64,000 nt of DNA from Hyperoodon ampullatus (Eukaryota > Chordata > Mammalia > Artiodactyla > Ziphiidae): assembly GCA_949752795.1 (NCBI GenBank), contig OX457056.1, positions 204,353,654-204,417,653 on the forward strand, in the 5' to 3' direction. Within the stretch, counting starts at the first letter, position 1, and every line of letters starts with the position of its first letter. Positions 11,518 through 22,429 of this stretch are shown piece after piece. The notes beneath the pieces are model-generated. The model did not search any database. It saw only the letters and a list, made by a program, of their open reading frames with translations, and was not told the DNA's origin. Made by a program: the position numbers and the translations under genes.

Positions 11518-12001
11518 CAGGGATGGGCAAACTAAAGCCAGTGGGCCGAGTCCAGCCCACTGCTAATTTTTGCACAGTTCAAGAACTAAGAATGGTTGGA
11601 AAAAAACATCAAGTGAAGAATTATGATTTGTGACATGTGAAAATTACATGGAACTCCTCAATGGTAAGAAATGTCCCTCCCACCCTGATGCAGGATGCTC
11701 CGGGAGGCTGTGCACGTGTGGGGGGCGGAGGTTAGTGGGAAACCTCTATATTTCGGCTAAATTTTGCTGTGAACCTAGAACTTCTCTAAAAAACAAAACC
11801 TATTAAAATATATATGAAGTTCAAATTCAACGTTCATAAGTAATGTTTTATTGGAACACAGCCACACCCATTTATTTATATATTATCTACGGCTGTTTTC
11901 ACCCTACAAGGATAGAGTTGAGCAGTTGAGACAAGATGGCTTGAGAAGCCTAAAATATTTACCGGCTTGGCCTTTACAGAAAAAGTTTTCCCATCTCTCG
12001 T
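11518..12001 (+). mobile_element. hAT-Charlie-type element with nested L1-like fragment
   Basis: The left part (CAGGGATGGGCAAACT, GGGCCGAGTCCAGCCC) and the right part (TTTTATTGGAACACAGCCAC to AAGTTTTCCCATCTCTCG) match the two halves of a common nonautonomous hAT family. Between them, about 11660-11810, lies unrelated sequence with an AATTTTGCTGTGAACCTAGA motif typical of an L1M 3' end. The outer ends are short inverted repeats. Confidence 0.7.
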
Positions 12002-12011
12002 ATAGATTAAG

Positions 12012-12205
12012 ATCCTGCTTAGAGTGCTGCCCCTGGAGTCAAACTTCCAGGCTTCATAGTACCCTTTGCACCTCTTACTAGATGTGAGACTTTTGACAAG
12101 TGACCTAACCTTGCTAGCCTCAGTTTACTGAGGCAAGAATACAACCCTTATAGGACTCTTTTAAGGATTAAATGAGTTAATACACATAAAGCACCAAATC
12201 CATGT
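12012..12205 (+). mobile_element. MIR SINE
   Basis: Sense MIR: AGAGTGCTGCCCCTGGAGTC, then GATGTGAGACTTTTGACAAG, CCTCAGTTTACTG and GGATTAAATGAGTTAATAC. Diverged ancient copy. Confidence 0.75.
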
Positions 12206-12996
12206 TAGTATAAGTTATTTTGATTTTTGAGAATTTCACATTCCTCATACAGCCTTTCCTTTTAGAATCTGTTTATATTTTCTCTCAACTATTTGAAATA
12301 TACTTTCTCTATGTGAGTGTTATATTTGTCTGATCAGGAGTCAGCTCCTTGTCTACCAGAAGCTCTCACATGACATGGTTATGTTGATTGTTCCTATTTT
12401 ATCCTCCAGTTTGTACTTTTTGATCAAAATTAGCTCCAGAAGAGTAATTATCTTATTACTTCCTCTGTCTTCCAGATGCAAAACTGCCAGCATGGCAAGT
12501 CAAGAACCAATTTGTCTTTTCCAGTGCCAGGCTTCTTGGTGGCATATATGCATTTTCGTTCCAGAGGACATTTATTCATACATTTTGCCATTCCCCAGTT
12601 CTTAGAAAGTGACAACTTACCATATCTTACATAAAATCACTCTGAGTAACTTAGCAAAGAATGTAGTCGAGTGACTTTTCTGAAGATTTTCAAAGATTCT
12701 TATTCAGCAGAAAAAAACGTAAACACTATTAGCCAAGAATATCTGGATAGGTTGGAATTCCAAAGACCAAAACGTGCCTGTTCATAAGCTACATAATTAG
12801 GTTCTGGTACTTTAATAAAAGATATTTAGATTCAGCTAACATTTGTTGAGCAGCTATTATGCACTATATCTTTTTTTGGATTTATGTCCTTTCCTCTCCA
12901 CACTGCTGCCAGGTTTAGAGGCCAAGTCACTGAGCCAGACTTTGGACTTTTAAAGTTCTTCAACCCTACTCACTGGTCACTTTGGGCAAATAATTT

Positions 12997-13130
12997 TCTT
13001 TTTCTCTTTCTTTTTTTTTTTGGCCACGCTGCGCAGATTGTGGGATCCTAGTTCCCTGACCAGGGTTAGAACCTGGGCCCCTGGCAGTGGCAGCACCGAG
13101 TCCTAACCACTGGACCACCAGGGCATTTCC
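12997..13130 (-). mobile_element. Short CHR-type SINE fragment
   Basis: Poly-T then TGGCCACGCTGCGCAG, TCCCTGACCAGGG and the end CTAACCACTGGACCACCAGGG, i.e. the tRNA-like head in reverse. About 130 bp, more diverged than the long CHR-2 copies. Confidence 0.8.
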
Positions 13131-14241
13131 TATTTTTCTGAGATTATTTTCTAACTTGTAAAATAGCAATAATAATAATAGCTGACTGAGTGGTTGTGGG
13201 AATCAAATAAGGTAACCCATGGAAATCATTTAGTCACTGTGAGTGAAACATACTTTTCTTTCCTTCTTTACCTGCCAACCCCATAAAATGCATTTACAAG
13301 CAATTCCCATTTCAGCTCTATCCTGTAACAATTAAAAGAATTGTACTTCCACCTGCTAAATTTTAGGATCTCAGCTTCTTAAGGTCAGAGCAAAAGACAG
13401 CTACCTCCTTTATCTCATGTAGATGGGCGTGCTATCCAAGTGGTCCCTGTATTGCTGGCTGTTCACAATGTGTCCTTGGGAATTAAAAAGGGTCTTCTCT
13501 GAAATTTATACTGGGAGTTGGAAAGAGCTCACAAATGTGTCTTTGCCTCTAGGTATCTCGTTTCTGTTCATCACCAGTTTTTCATAGTTTGAGTAAAATC
13601 TCATAAATATGGCCAGAACTAGGGTGGGGCAATGAGAACACAAAATTTAAGGAGACGCTCTTAGGGTCGTGCAAGATCTTAACACTAACACGTGTTTCTT
13701 CTTATCTGCTAGATCATGAAAAGGTTTGGCCTTATTTTAAAATAAATACTCACTAGACACAGGGTACGGCCAATTGTCTTAGATACACAAGAGGGAGGGT
13801 TTAGAATGGGAAAGAAAACGTTAGCGTTACCCTGGTCAATTTTTTATTAAACTCCTTTGAAATAAGTGGAGTTTAAATGTCCATTCTTCACGGATTCTTG
13901 ATGCAGAGAAGAGACCGCACAGGATGTGAGTTCAAAGCAAGGGGTACTCTTCAGGTGTTTTTCGTTTGTTTTTTGTTGTTTTGTTTTTTTGCTTTTTGCT
14001 CTTACCCCACTCCTACTACGGCTTCTGAATCTGGGGCTATGTCCCTGCAGGTTGAATAATCCTAGCTGCCATCCTGGATCACTCCCCCTGTACCTCGCCA
14101 CTGCCCTGTTGCTGCGAAGCTGAATTTCGGGCAAGAGGGGAGATCCGGAGGAGCGCTGCTGTCCTTGGAGCCTGCAGTGGCGGCAGGAAGCCACATGGCC
14201 ACGACTGTGAGTGTGGGTCGCTAAGCAGACGCCAGGAGAGC

Positions 14242-14278
14242 GTGAGGGACGACGATGCGACCAGGACCTTGGGGGAAG
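14242..14278 (+). CDS. GSTO2: GSTO2 first coding exon (3' part); start codon not canonical
   Basis: Reading back from the donor (GGGGGAAG|GTGAGT at 14278/14279) in the frame demanded by exon 2, the codons give V-R-D-D-D-A-T-R-T-L-G-E plus one base. This closely matches the omega-2 N-terminus, which begins with Met and contains DATRTLGKG. At the expected start this sequence has GTG (14242-14244). The frame is open back to a TGA at 14053-14055 without a single ATG. The only ATGs nearby (14039, 14195, 14255) are in another frame. The exon's 5' edge is unknown; acceptor-like sites end at 14050 and 14177. Either initiation is non-AUG, or from an upstream spliced exon, or translation begins at the Met in exon 2, or the gene is damaged. 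Confidence 0.7.
14255..14278 (+). other. GSTO2: Out-of-frame upstream ATG (uORF) in GSTO2
   Basis: ATG at 14255 has A at -3 and is read in the wrong frame. After splicing it would continue into exon 2 and stop at TGA 14580-14582, giving a 19-residue peptide. The next ATG in the GSTO2 frame is at 14597, 15 bases after that stop. Confidence 0.6.
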
Positions 14279-14546
14279 GTGAGTCCTCTTGACAGCTGTC
14301 CGCGGGCTGGGGGCGCCCCGTGGCTGGATGTTGGCTCTGGTGAGGCGGCTGCCAGCCTTGGCCTCCAGACCAGCGTGGCGAGCAGGGACAGGGTTCCTCC
14401 GCACAAAAGCCACGTGCAAAAAAAAGGTGTCTTCTCTGGGACACGGGAGGCGGAGCACCCGCGACCCTCTTGGGGTCCTGGGGAGGCGAGTGAGCCCCTC
14501 TCCCCTCTGGGCTAATCCGCCTCCCTGTATCCCCCTCTGCCCGCAG

Positions 14547-14655
14547 GGAGCGCCCCCCCAGGGCCTGTCCCAGAGGGCCTGATCCGCCTCTACAGCATGA
14601 GGTTCTGCCCCCACGCGCACAGGGCGCGCCTGGTTCTCCGGGCCAAAGGCATCAG
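14547..14655 (+). CDS. GSTO2: GSTO2 exon with catalytic cysteine
   Basis: A 109-nt exon (2 + 35 codons + 2) after the acceptor CTGCCCGCAG and before GTGAGA. It encodes ...[20 protein letters not shown] and then [12 protein letters not shown], i.e. strand beta-1 and helix alpha-1 of the thioredoxin-like domain. The catalytic cysteine of omega GSTs (Cys32 in human) is TGC at 14606-14608 within RFCPHA. It forms the mixed disulfide with glutathione during dehydroascorbate reduction and thiol transfer. The Met at 14597 lies three residues before this Cys and is the first in-frame ATG I can find. Confidence 0.93.
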
Positions 14656-15691
14656 GTGAGAAGCAGGGGGACCCCCGTAGGCGCGTGGGAACGTCTAATA
14701 TCTGGGGAGCCCTGCTCAGATTTCAGAGGCTCTCTGTGCCTTTCTTCTGAGGCAAAGTCAATAAACGGTTAGCAAAGGACAGGTTCTTGAGAGTGCCGTC
14801 CTGAAATGCAGAGACAGGCCTGTGCAGGAGACTTTTAGGACAGCTCAGAGTAAACTGAATGATGGCTGGGTGAGCTGGTTCCTCCCCTAGAGCTTGTGAA
14901 GAAAGGCACCACGGAGGCTACCGGGGCCTTCTCTGACTGCTCCGTCCAGTGTAAACCCCACCCCACCCCAGGCGTCTTCAGGTCAACTCTGTTCTCTTCA
15001 TTGCGCTTGCAATGTTTTCTTATTTGTTTATCCGTCTTTCCTTTACATCTCCCAGCCCCTCCCCCAACACACATAGAAACACACACTGACACACACACAA
15101 ATGTAAGTTCTTGAAGGTAGGGACTTGTCTCTCTTACTCATGGGCCAGAAGAGAGCCTGGCACATAGTAGGTGCTTAAAACTATTTTTTGAATGAATGAA
15201 CAAATAGTTCCAAACAGTGAACTAGAAGGAACTGCTATCAAAGAGGTGTCTTGAAGTTTCCCACACACCTGATAAATAGGTACACACCCGTCCAGAAGGA
15301 ATTTTGCAAGACGAGCTCCTGCAAAGGACATCTGGATTTGGAAGGCAGAGCAACTTTGCTGGAATGTGGACGGCTGGATGGACCAGCTCAAAGCCAAGGT
15401 GTTGAGAAGTGTTACTCCAGCCTCTTGACTCTGGCCTTGGAGAATCGGTAGTTGGGGAGTTTCGGATTCATGTTAAAGAGATGCAGAGACTAATACAGAG
15501 ACGTTTTAAAGAAAATTATGTAATTCTGCTGTGTGGAGTTTCTATGGCTTATATTTCCAGGTTCTTCCCTCTTGCTCAATTCTACTTGGCCTTAAGGTTA
15601 TTTTTTTTTTTTTTAAGAAAAATAACAATTGATGTTTTACCCCCAGTGATGAAGTGGCAGCTTAGGAACTGATGTAAATACTTCTTTGGGG

Positions 15692-15880
15692 CAGGGTTTC
15701 TCACCCTTGGCACTGTTGCCATTCGGAGCTGGATAGTTCTTTGCTCTGTGTGTTTGGTGAGGGAGGAGCTGTCCTGTGCACTGCTGGATGTCTAACGGCA
15801 TCCCTGGCCTCTACCCGTTAGATGGCAGTAGAATCCCCCTCCCTCCAGCTGTGGCAAATGAAAAATGTCTCCAGATATCA
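15692..15880 (+). mobile_element. MER20 (hAT-Charlie) DNA transposon
   Basis: Begins CAGGGTTTCTCACCCTTGG and continues CACTGTTGCCATTCGGAGCT, GGATGTCTAACGGCATCCC and CCTCTACCCGTTAGATG, the characteristic MER20 text. The 3' terminal repeat is missing, so it is truncated. Confidence 0.85.
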
Positions 15881-15909
15881 GATTTGTACTTTCGAACTTT
15901 AAAATGTCC

Positions 15910-16120
15910 TGAAATCTGTGGTGCCATGGTTAAGCTTGTGAGCTCTGAGTCAGACTGCCTGGCCTCCCATCCCGGCTCTGCCACTTCTTAGTGGGTGATA
16001 TTGGGCAGGAGCTTCAACCACAGGGAGGCTTGTTTCTCACAGGGGCTGTGTTAAGTGTTTTCTTTGCCTCCCCTCCGTTGCTGCTCATCATGAGGAGTTA
16101 ATGGGATAAGGCATCGAAAA
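15910..16120 (+). mobile_element. MIR SINE
   Basis: GTGCCATGGTTAAGCTTGTG, then GAGTCAGACTGCCTGGC and CGGCTCTGCCACTTCTTAG match the sense MIR head. The tail is diverged. Confidence 0.75.
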
Positions 16121-16313
16121 CATCGAGCACATCTTACTGCAGGAATGAAGACGATGTTGTTATGTATTTTTCTTTGTACAAACCTAAATTTAAAAAAAAA
16201 GACTTATTGCAAATTTTAATTGTATGGGTTGATTGCTTCTGCTTTCAAGATGAGTGTCTGCCTGCCTAAGCCTTTCATGTTTGTTCTGTCCTGTTTTCCC
16301 TTTGCTTTGTAAG

Positions 16314-16536
16314 ACATGAAGTCATCAACATTAACCTGAGAAACAAGCCTGAATGGTTCTTTACAAAGCACCCTTTTGGCCAAATTCCTGTCCTGGAGAA
16401 CAGCAAATGTCAACTGATCTATGACTCTGCCATTGCTTGTGAGTACCTGGATGACGCTTACCCTGGAAGGAAGCTGTATCCATGTGACCCTTATGAGCGA
16501 GCTCGCCAAAAGATGTTATTGGAGCTATTCTATAAG
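16314..16536 (+). CDS. GSTO2: GSTO2 exon 3 (GSH-binding part of the thioredoxin domain)
   Basis: A 223-nt exon (1 + 74 codons). It starts [20 protein letters not shown] and ends [12 protein letters not shown]. It contains FGQIPVLE with the cis-proline that contacts glutathione, and [19 protein letters not shown]. In most omega GSTs the residue pair before AIACEYL is Glu-Ser, which binds the gamma-glutamyl group. Here it is Asp-Ser, a conservative change. The end of the exon enters the helical C-terminal domain. Splice sites are consensus (AAG before, GTATAT after). Confidence 0.95.
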
Positions 16537-17479
16537 GTATATCCAATTTTTTTAAAAGCCACTTACACTCTGTTTTACTTTGTATGTCTTTCCCAAACTC
16601 CAATCCATTTTAAAAGTCAAATCGTTGGTGAAATTGATATGTTTTAATACATATGTGTGCCTTAGGAGGATAACTGGTGTGGAATTATAGTAAAGCTGGG
16701 ACCTCTGATATTAAAGGTTAAAGGCTTAGCCGATAGGTACTTTTCCATTTGAACTAGCAGTCTCAAGAGTTACGGCTATGGCATAATTATGACTGTGTAA
16801 CTTGAGACAGGAAGATTGAAAGAATTGAAAACTGGTGATACTTTAAAAGAAACATTTCCAAGATCCCAGGTAAAAAAAAAAAATTGGGGTGTGAAAAAGG
16901 TAATGCACAGAAGGAGATTGGCCTTTATGGGGAACAAGAGTGCCAACCATCCAGGAAATGTGTAGAAGAGAGAAAAGGGGGCACCTGTTGATAGTGGGAG
17001 AGAATATGATGGAGAAATTTGAAGACAGTTCTCTTTGAAAAGAAACAAAAATAACTCAGTGATATTAATAGCTGATGTCTGTTGAGCACTTGTGATGTGC
17101 CAAGCATGTTCTAACTACCTTATAAAGGTTAACTCGTTTAATCCTCACCACTGCCTTTTAAAGTGGGTATTATTATTGCTCCATTCCTCAGATGAGAACA
17201 CTGAGGCTTAGAGAGGGTAAGTGCCCTACCCAAGATTGTACAGCATGGAAATAGCTGACCAAGTAAGGAGCACCGAAGAGCCCCCTCTAAAACACCTTGT
17301 TTACCAGGGTGCTGTGACAAGTGGATTCCTGAAACCACAGAGGTGGCCCTCAGAGGGAGCTGGGGAGCCTGGATGTGGGTGTTGGCCTGTTCAGCTGGAG
17401 TGACAAAGCTCTGGCTGCATTTTTAGGCAGAGCAGGAGCCCTCAGACTTCTCCACTAAGAACCTGTGTCCTCTGATCAG
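16537..17479 (+). other. GSTO2: GSTO2 intron 3
   Basis: About 940 bp. A MIR/MIR3-type segment in antisense is visible at about 17060-17250 (TGTTGAGCACTTGTGATGTG ... GATGAGAACACTGAGGCTTAG). Nothing else is recognised. Exon 4 follows the acceptor TGATCAG. Confidence 0.75.
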
Positions 17480-17581
17480 GTCCCACATTTGACCAAGATG
17501 TGTCTGATAGCATCGAGATGTGGGAGAGAACGCGTTGATCTGAAGGTAGCCCTGCGTCAGGAGTTCTGCAACCTGGAAGAG
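17480..17581 (+). CDS. GSTO2: GSTO2 exon 4
   Basis: A 102-nt exon, phase 0, 34 codons. It starts VPHLTKMCLIASRCGRERVD and ends ALRQEFCNLEE before GTACAA. It corresponds to the C-terminal helical domain near residues 123-156 and is the paralogue of GSTO1 exon 4 (1671-1769), which is one codon shorter. The frame is intact. Confidence 0.95.
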
Positions 17582-17967
17582 GTACAAAATGGGCCCCCCT
17601 CCTGGCCAGATGCAGTGGAAGAAGTGATGCAGGTCCCCACCCTGGTCACCCTGGCACCCTCCACTTTCACAGATTTATTCTTTTCCTGCCAGACTTTGAT
17701 AAGTTCAGTTACTAGGCATCTGATTTTAACTCGTGGGTACTTGCCCTCTGCTAACCTGCTCTGGAACTTTCCTTGAAAATCTGGCAAGGAGTAAGGGAGG
17801 GCATGTGATGAATTTCTTCCTTTCCCAGAATCACCACATTCCTTAAGTATCTCTGCATGGATCCTCCAGCTCCTGCCACTGAGTCCAAGGTCTATGTTGG
17901 TTAGAGATTGTGTTCGGCTGCTAGTAAAAGGGACCTAGCCACTGTAAATTCGTCCTTGAAGGATTTA

Positions 17968-17971
<4 letters not shown>

Positions 17972-18011
<40 letters not shown>
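17972..18011. repeat. (CA)n microsatellite
   Basis: About 20 uninterrupted CA dinucleotides in GSTO2 intron 4. Likely length-polymorphic. Confidence 0.97.
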
Positions 18012-18014
<3 letters not shown>

Positions 18015-18391
18015 GTAAGGTAGTACAGGGCTGTTTTGATGCCTTCTTCATGAAGTTACCAGGGACTGAGGCTTTTTCTCTCCTCCTGTTCTGTTATTTT
18101 TGGTGCAAGGCTTATATCCTCAAAATAACAAGATAGCTGCTAGAACTGCAGCCATCACATCCAAGTTCCAGGTCACAGAAAGGACAACAGAAAGGAAAAA
18201 ATGGCAAAAGGCCATACTACTTTAAAGGCTTTCCTAAAAGTCCTACCCCATGACTACTTAAATCTCATTGGCCAGAACCTAGTTGTAGAGTCATAAGTAT
18301 CTGCAGGGGAGGCTGGGAAATTTTAGTCTTTAGCTTTATGCAGGGAACACCCTGCATAAAATCAGAGTTCTATAATCAAGAAAGAAGGGGA

Positions 18392-18609
18392 GGGCTTTCC
18401 TGGTGGAGCAGTGGTTGAGAGTCCACCTGCCGATGCAGGGGACACGGGTTCGTGCCCCAGTCCAGGAAGATCCCACATGCCGTGGAGCGGCTAGGCCCGT
18501 GAGCCATGGCCGCTGAGCCTATGCGTCCGGAGCCTGTGCTCCGCAACGGGAGAGGCCACAATAGTGAGAGGTCCACCTACCGCAAAAAAAAAAAAAAGAG
18601 AAAGAAAAA
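18392..18609 (+). mobile_element. CHR-1-like tRNA-derived SINE
   Basis: Head GGGCTTTCCTGGTGGAGCAG, short CHR-1 body and an A-rich tail. A perfect 14-bp target duplication, aagaaagaagggga, flanks it at 18378-18391 and 18610-18623. Confidence 0.92.
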
Positions 18610-18687
18610 AAGAAAGAAGGGGAAAGTGTCTGTGGGTAAGCAAGGAGCAATGACTGTTATCAGATCCTCCATTAATCTGGCAGTAAT

Positions 18688-18818
18688 GGGGAATTTCCTG
18701 GTGGTCCAGTGGTCCAGTGGTTAGGACTCTGCACTCTCACTGCTGAGGGCCTGGGTTCAATCCCTGGTTGGGGAACTAAGATCCCACCAGCCCTGTGGTG
18801 AGGCCAAAAAAAAAAAAA
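18688..18818 (+). mobile_element. Short CHR-type SINE
   Basis: GGGAATTTCCTGGTGGTCCAG head, tRNA-like GGGTTCAATCCCTGG and an A13 tail. The motif GGTCCAGT is repeated in tandem near the head. The heptamer cagtaat flanks it as a probable target duplication. Confidence 0.85.
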
Positions 18819-20739
18819 TCCATCAGTAATAGGGCTACTTACCCTGTACATCTAGAATAACCTGGAAGGCGGTTCTTTGACTTCCTTTATCTTTGTTCCA
18901 GAAACTGATAAATTCCCCCTATGGGTGGGTTGTAGTTCTTTTGGCAGCCAGAGAATGCTATTTTTATCCCCTTAAGGGAAGGCTGATAACAAATATGCTT
19001 CCATTTGACCTTTGTTAAGTGGAAGCAGTTCAGTTTATTTACAATTCCAGCTGCCTATCTTAGATTTATACAGTTGCAGTATTTCTGGATGATGAATAGT
19101 CATGTGTAAGAAATGTCAGCCTTTGGTCCTGAGAACACAGACTGTGGTCCTTGACTCCAAGGAGGCAACTAAGATGAGGTAGACTTTTAGATCCTAGACT
19201 TGGCTTTACTAGATGACAGAACCTTTGGCAAGGTTCTGGACCTCTCTGTGCCTTGGTTTCCACATGTATAGAATGAGGGAGTGTTTTAAAACAGAGCGTT
19301 TCTGGGTTCTACAGAGGGACCACTGAGTAGGGGAGGTCTGGTGGGTGGTTCCAAATCCTGCTTCAGCCAGACCAGCCCCGCTCTTATCACCGGATTTAAC
19401 AAGACATCCAATAAGCTGGAATTTGGAGAGGGAGGGGGACCTGTGCTTTCAAAAAGAAGTTTGAAAGCTCTTGGCCCACAGAGAATGTTTAAGGTCTTTA
19501 TTTCAAAGATTAGCTGAACTGATTTTATCATGTCTGGTTACCTTTTTACAGTTAATTCCTGGGCCAGGGAAAGGAGCTGGGAAACAAAACCCTTTAAATT
19601 CAGAGATAATTAAAAACACATTTCGAACTGTGTTCCTCCTACTCTGTGTTTGGATGATGGATGAACTTTGAAAATTACAGATTGCTAAAGAAACGTATAA
19701 TATTACGATGGAGGCACAGTTCTTTAGCTGGGTTCTTCCAGGGGAAGTGAATCTGCATTTTTGTGCCAGGCATGATGCTACAGGTGCTTTGCATACATCC
19801 TCTCATTTAATCTTGCCAACAACCCTGTCAGATCTAATAAATAGCATCAGTGAAAGCTACCTAAACCAGGGCTAGTTTAAGGACCACTGAGTATTCAGCA
19901 TTGTTCTACCAGATTTGAATGTAGCTTTTGTCCCCTAAAATGTTAGCAGGAATTATAACTACAACAAAGGCAATATCAGAATCTGAAACATGCCCACTGA
20001 GCTTGAATTATTTGATTCATTCCTCTCAATACCAGTGTATTGACTCTAGGAGATTCTAGTGAAATTGAAACTTGTCCGAATAATTCTAATAGAGATGGTC
20101 CCTCTCTATTAATAGAGATGATGTGTACAATTTTTTTCACATGGTTTTGTACAATCAGGATTTTCTGTGAGTTGAAAATATCTTAAATATCCTTGGGCTT
20201 TCTGAGTGATAACTTAAGAGACCAATGTATAATTTTCTGCCGCGTTATCCTCAAGCAAACGGCTCAGTTTAACTTTTGCAGCCTTACACTCTGACATTTT
20301 CTTCTTTTGAAATAAATGCCCTGTCTGACTTTTAAATTTTTCTTTAAAAAAAAGTTTCATCGAAATTAAAGGCTTATTGTGCTTGTTATATAAGCATATT
20401 TTTCTATGTTATTTTTACAATTCTTTGAGATACATTACTGCTGTTTTTCTCTCTAACCAGCAGGCTCTCCACTTGCTTTCCTGTTCTGAACATTTTCCTG
20501 AGTTTTAAAAACTGCTGGGCTGCCCTTCTCTAACCACACGTTCTGTCTTCAAACCTATTGGCTAGTCTTTACTGAGTCATTCATCTCAGCAGCGTAATTT
20601 TTTTACGCTTTAGTTTTTTAATCTTTATTACTGACTTTCATTTCAAAATAGCACCTGATCCCACCTTTCTTTTATCTTTGTGGATTGGAACGTTGGCAGA
20701 ACCTTTCAGCTGTTCTTTTTTCGGGTGGCAGTGCCTTCA

Positions 20740-21260
20740 TTCTAAATATTTTCATTACGGAAGTAGTCCAATCAAGTCCAAGTGCAGTGAAGAACAGGAT
20801 TCAGCCAGATTACAGTCACTCCCCATTTCTTCCAAACCCTCCCAGTTACAGGCAACTACTAATTTACTTTCTTTCTCTATGGATTTACCTGTTTTGGACA
20901 CTTCATATACATGGAATCATTTAACGTTACCCTTCCATGTGCTTCTTTTACTTAGTGTAATGTTTTCAAGTTTCATCCTTCATTCCTTTTTATGGCTTAG
21001 TAGTATTTCATTGTATGGATACACCAATCTTGTTTATCCACGCATCAGTTGATGGATACTTGGGTTGTTTCCACTTTTTGGCTCTTATGAATAGTGTTGC
21101 TGTGAACATTCATTTATGAGATTTTGGCTCGGACATGTGTTGTCAGTTCTCTTGGATTTGTTAGCTAATTCAGCATGTCCACCTACGTGCCATTTTTTGG
21201 TTGTAATCACCATTCCTCCACACTGGGGAACTGGTTATCTTCTAGTCACCGTGGCTACTT
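20740..21260 (-). mobile_element. Old L1 3' region, antisense
   Basis: Text such as TTTTATGGCTTAGTAGTATT, TTGATGGATACTTGGGTTG and GAATAGTGTTGCTGTGAACA is the antisense of the ORF2 3' end of L1M elements. Diverged and noncoding. Confidence 0.75.
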
Positions 21261-21772
21261 GAGCAGTTTTAGTGCTGCTAGTTTGGTAACTTAATTCATT
21301 GTCCAATTCTGACGGCTGCTTTCTAGGTAAACTAATATTTGCTGTATTTCTTTTAATAAACTTCCTCTATACCTTCTCCCACCATGTAAACAATAGAATA
21401 ATAGTTCTTCTTGTTATTTAAAATTTAATTTTACTCCTCTTTGATTATAAAGTAATACTTGTTCATTAGAGAAAGTTTGGAAAATACGGAAAAATATAGA
21501 AACTAAGAAAAGAAATTCATAATCCCACTACCCAGAAACAACCACTGTTATTATTTTTTTCTCTCCTTTTCTTATGTATATTATTATGTAGTTGAAATTG
21601 TACTGTATATAGAACTTGGTTACCATTATGACCTAAGGATTTTCCCCATATTTTAATAAACTCTAGAAATGCTTATGTATGGGTGTAAGGGTGTTTATTA
21701 GAGCAGCCTTATTTGTTATGGTGAAAAATTATAAACCTTAATGTACATTAGATAGGGAATGGTTAAATGAAG

Positions 21773-22062
21773 GCTTCCCTGGTGGCGCAGTGGTTAAGAC
21801 TCCGCCTGCCAATGCAGCGGCCACGGGTTCCAGCCCTGGTCCGGGAAGATACCACAAGCCGCGGAGCAACTAAGCCTGTGCGCCACAACTACTGAGCCTG
21901 CGCTCTAGAGCCCACAAGCCACAGCTACTGAAGCCTACGCGCCTAGAGCCTGTGCTCTGCAGCAAGAGAAGCCACCACAATGAGCAGCCCGCGCACAGCA
22001 ACAAAGACCTAACGCAGCCAAAAATAAAATAAATAGAATTTTTAAAATTTATTAAAAAAAAG
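21773..22062 (+). mobile_element. CHR-2-like tRNA-derived SINE
   Basis: Head GGCTTCCCTGGTGGCGCAGT, CHR-2 body ending GCAGCCAAAAATAAAATAAAT and an A-rich tail. The probable target duplication is aatga[a/g]g at 21766-21772 and 22063-22069. Confidence 0.9.
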
Positions 22063-22429
22063 AATGAGGTAGATCCACGTGTACTGAGATGAAAAGATTG
22101 CCTAGAAATATTAAATGAATTACACAGTAATACAAGTGATATGATCCAATTTTGTAGAAGAAAACAAAACTTAACTATATATGCATATATATATATACGT
22201 AAATAAACGCCTGGAAAAATGTCTGGAGAGACACACATCAGACTCCTACTGGTGACTGCTACTGGGAAGGGGATTAGCACTGGGGTGGGAAAGAAAAGTG
22301 GTTAAGAGCAGGGATAGGGAGGGATAGTCTTTACCTTTTATACTGCTTTCTGTGTTTGATTTTTTTTTAAATAATGAGAATGTATTTCTCTATTAGATGT
22401 GTAATTATTAAAGATGGAAAAAATCACTT

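Larger units (their letters stand above)
8931..14050 (+). other. GSTO2: GSTO2 intron 1 (inferred)
   Basis: Sequence between the CpG island and the first coding exon. It holds an A20 tract near 9050-9070, MIR-like segments (about 9340-9560, 10850-10985 and 12012-12200), a Tigger-like MITE, a hAT element with nested DNA, and a short CHR SINE. A plausible acceptor, TCCCTGCAG, ends at 14050. No conserved exon is seen within it. Confidence 0.6.
14656..16313 (+). other. GSTO2: GSTO2 intron between exons 2 and 3
   Basis: Holds a MIR-type fragment near 15100-15200, a T-rich run at about 15600, a MER20 element at 15692-15880 and a MIR at about 15910-16120. No other gene is evident. The acceptor before exon 3 is GCTTTGTAAG. 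Confidence 0.75.

Noticed and set aside
13847..14620. 257-codon minus-strand open frame
   Set aside because: It runs antisense over the GSTO2 first coding exons and intron. It has no recognisable domain, and the frame is explained by GC-rich sequence.
21773..21860. tRNA-like box A and box B sequences in the many CHR elements
   Set aside because: These are the degenerate tRNA-derived heads of SINEs. None folds into a credible tRNA gene by eye.
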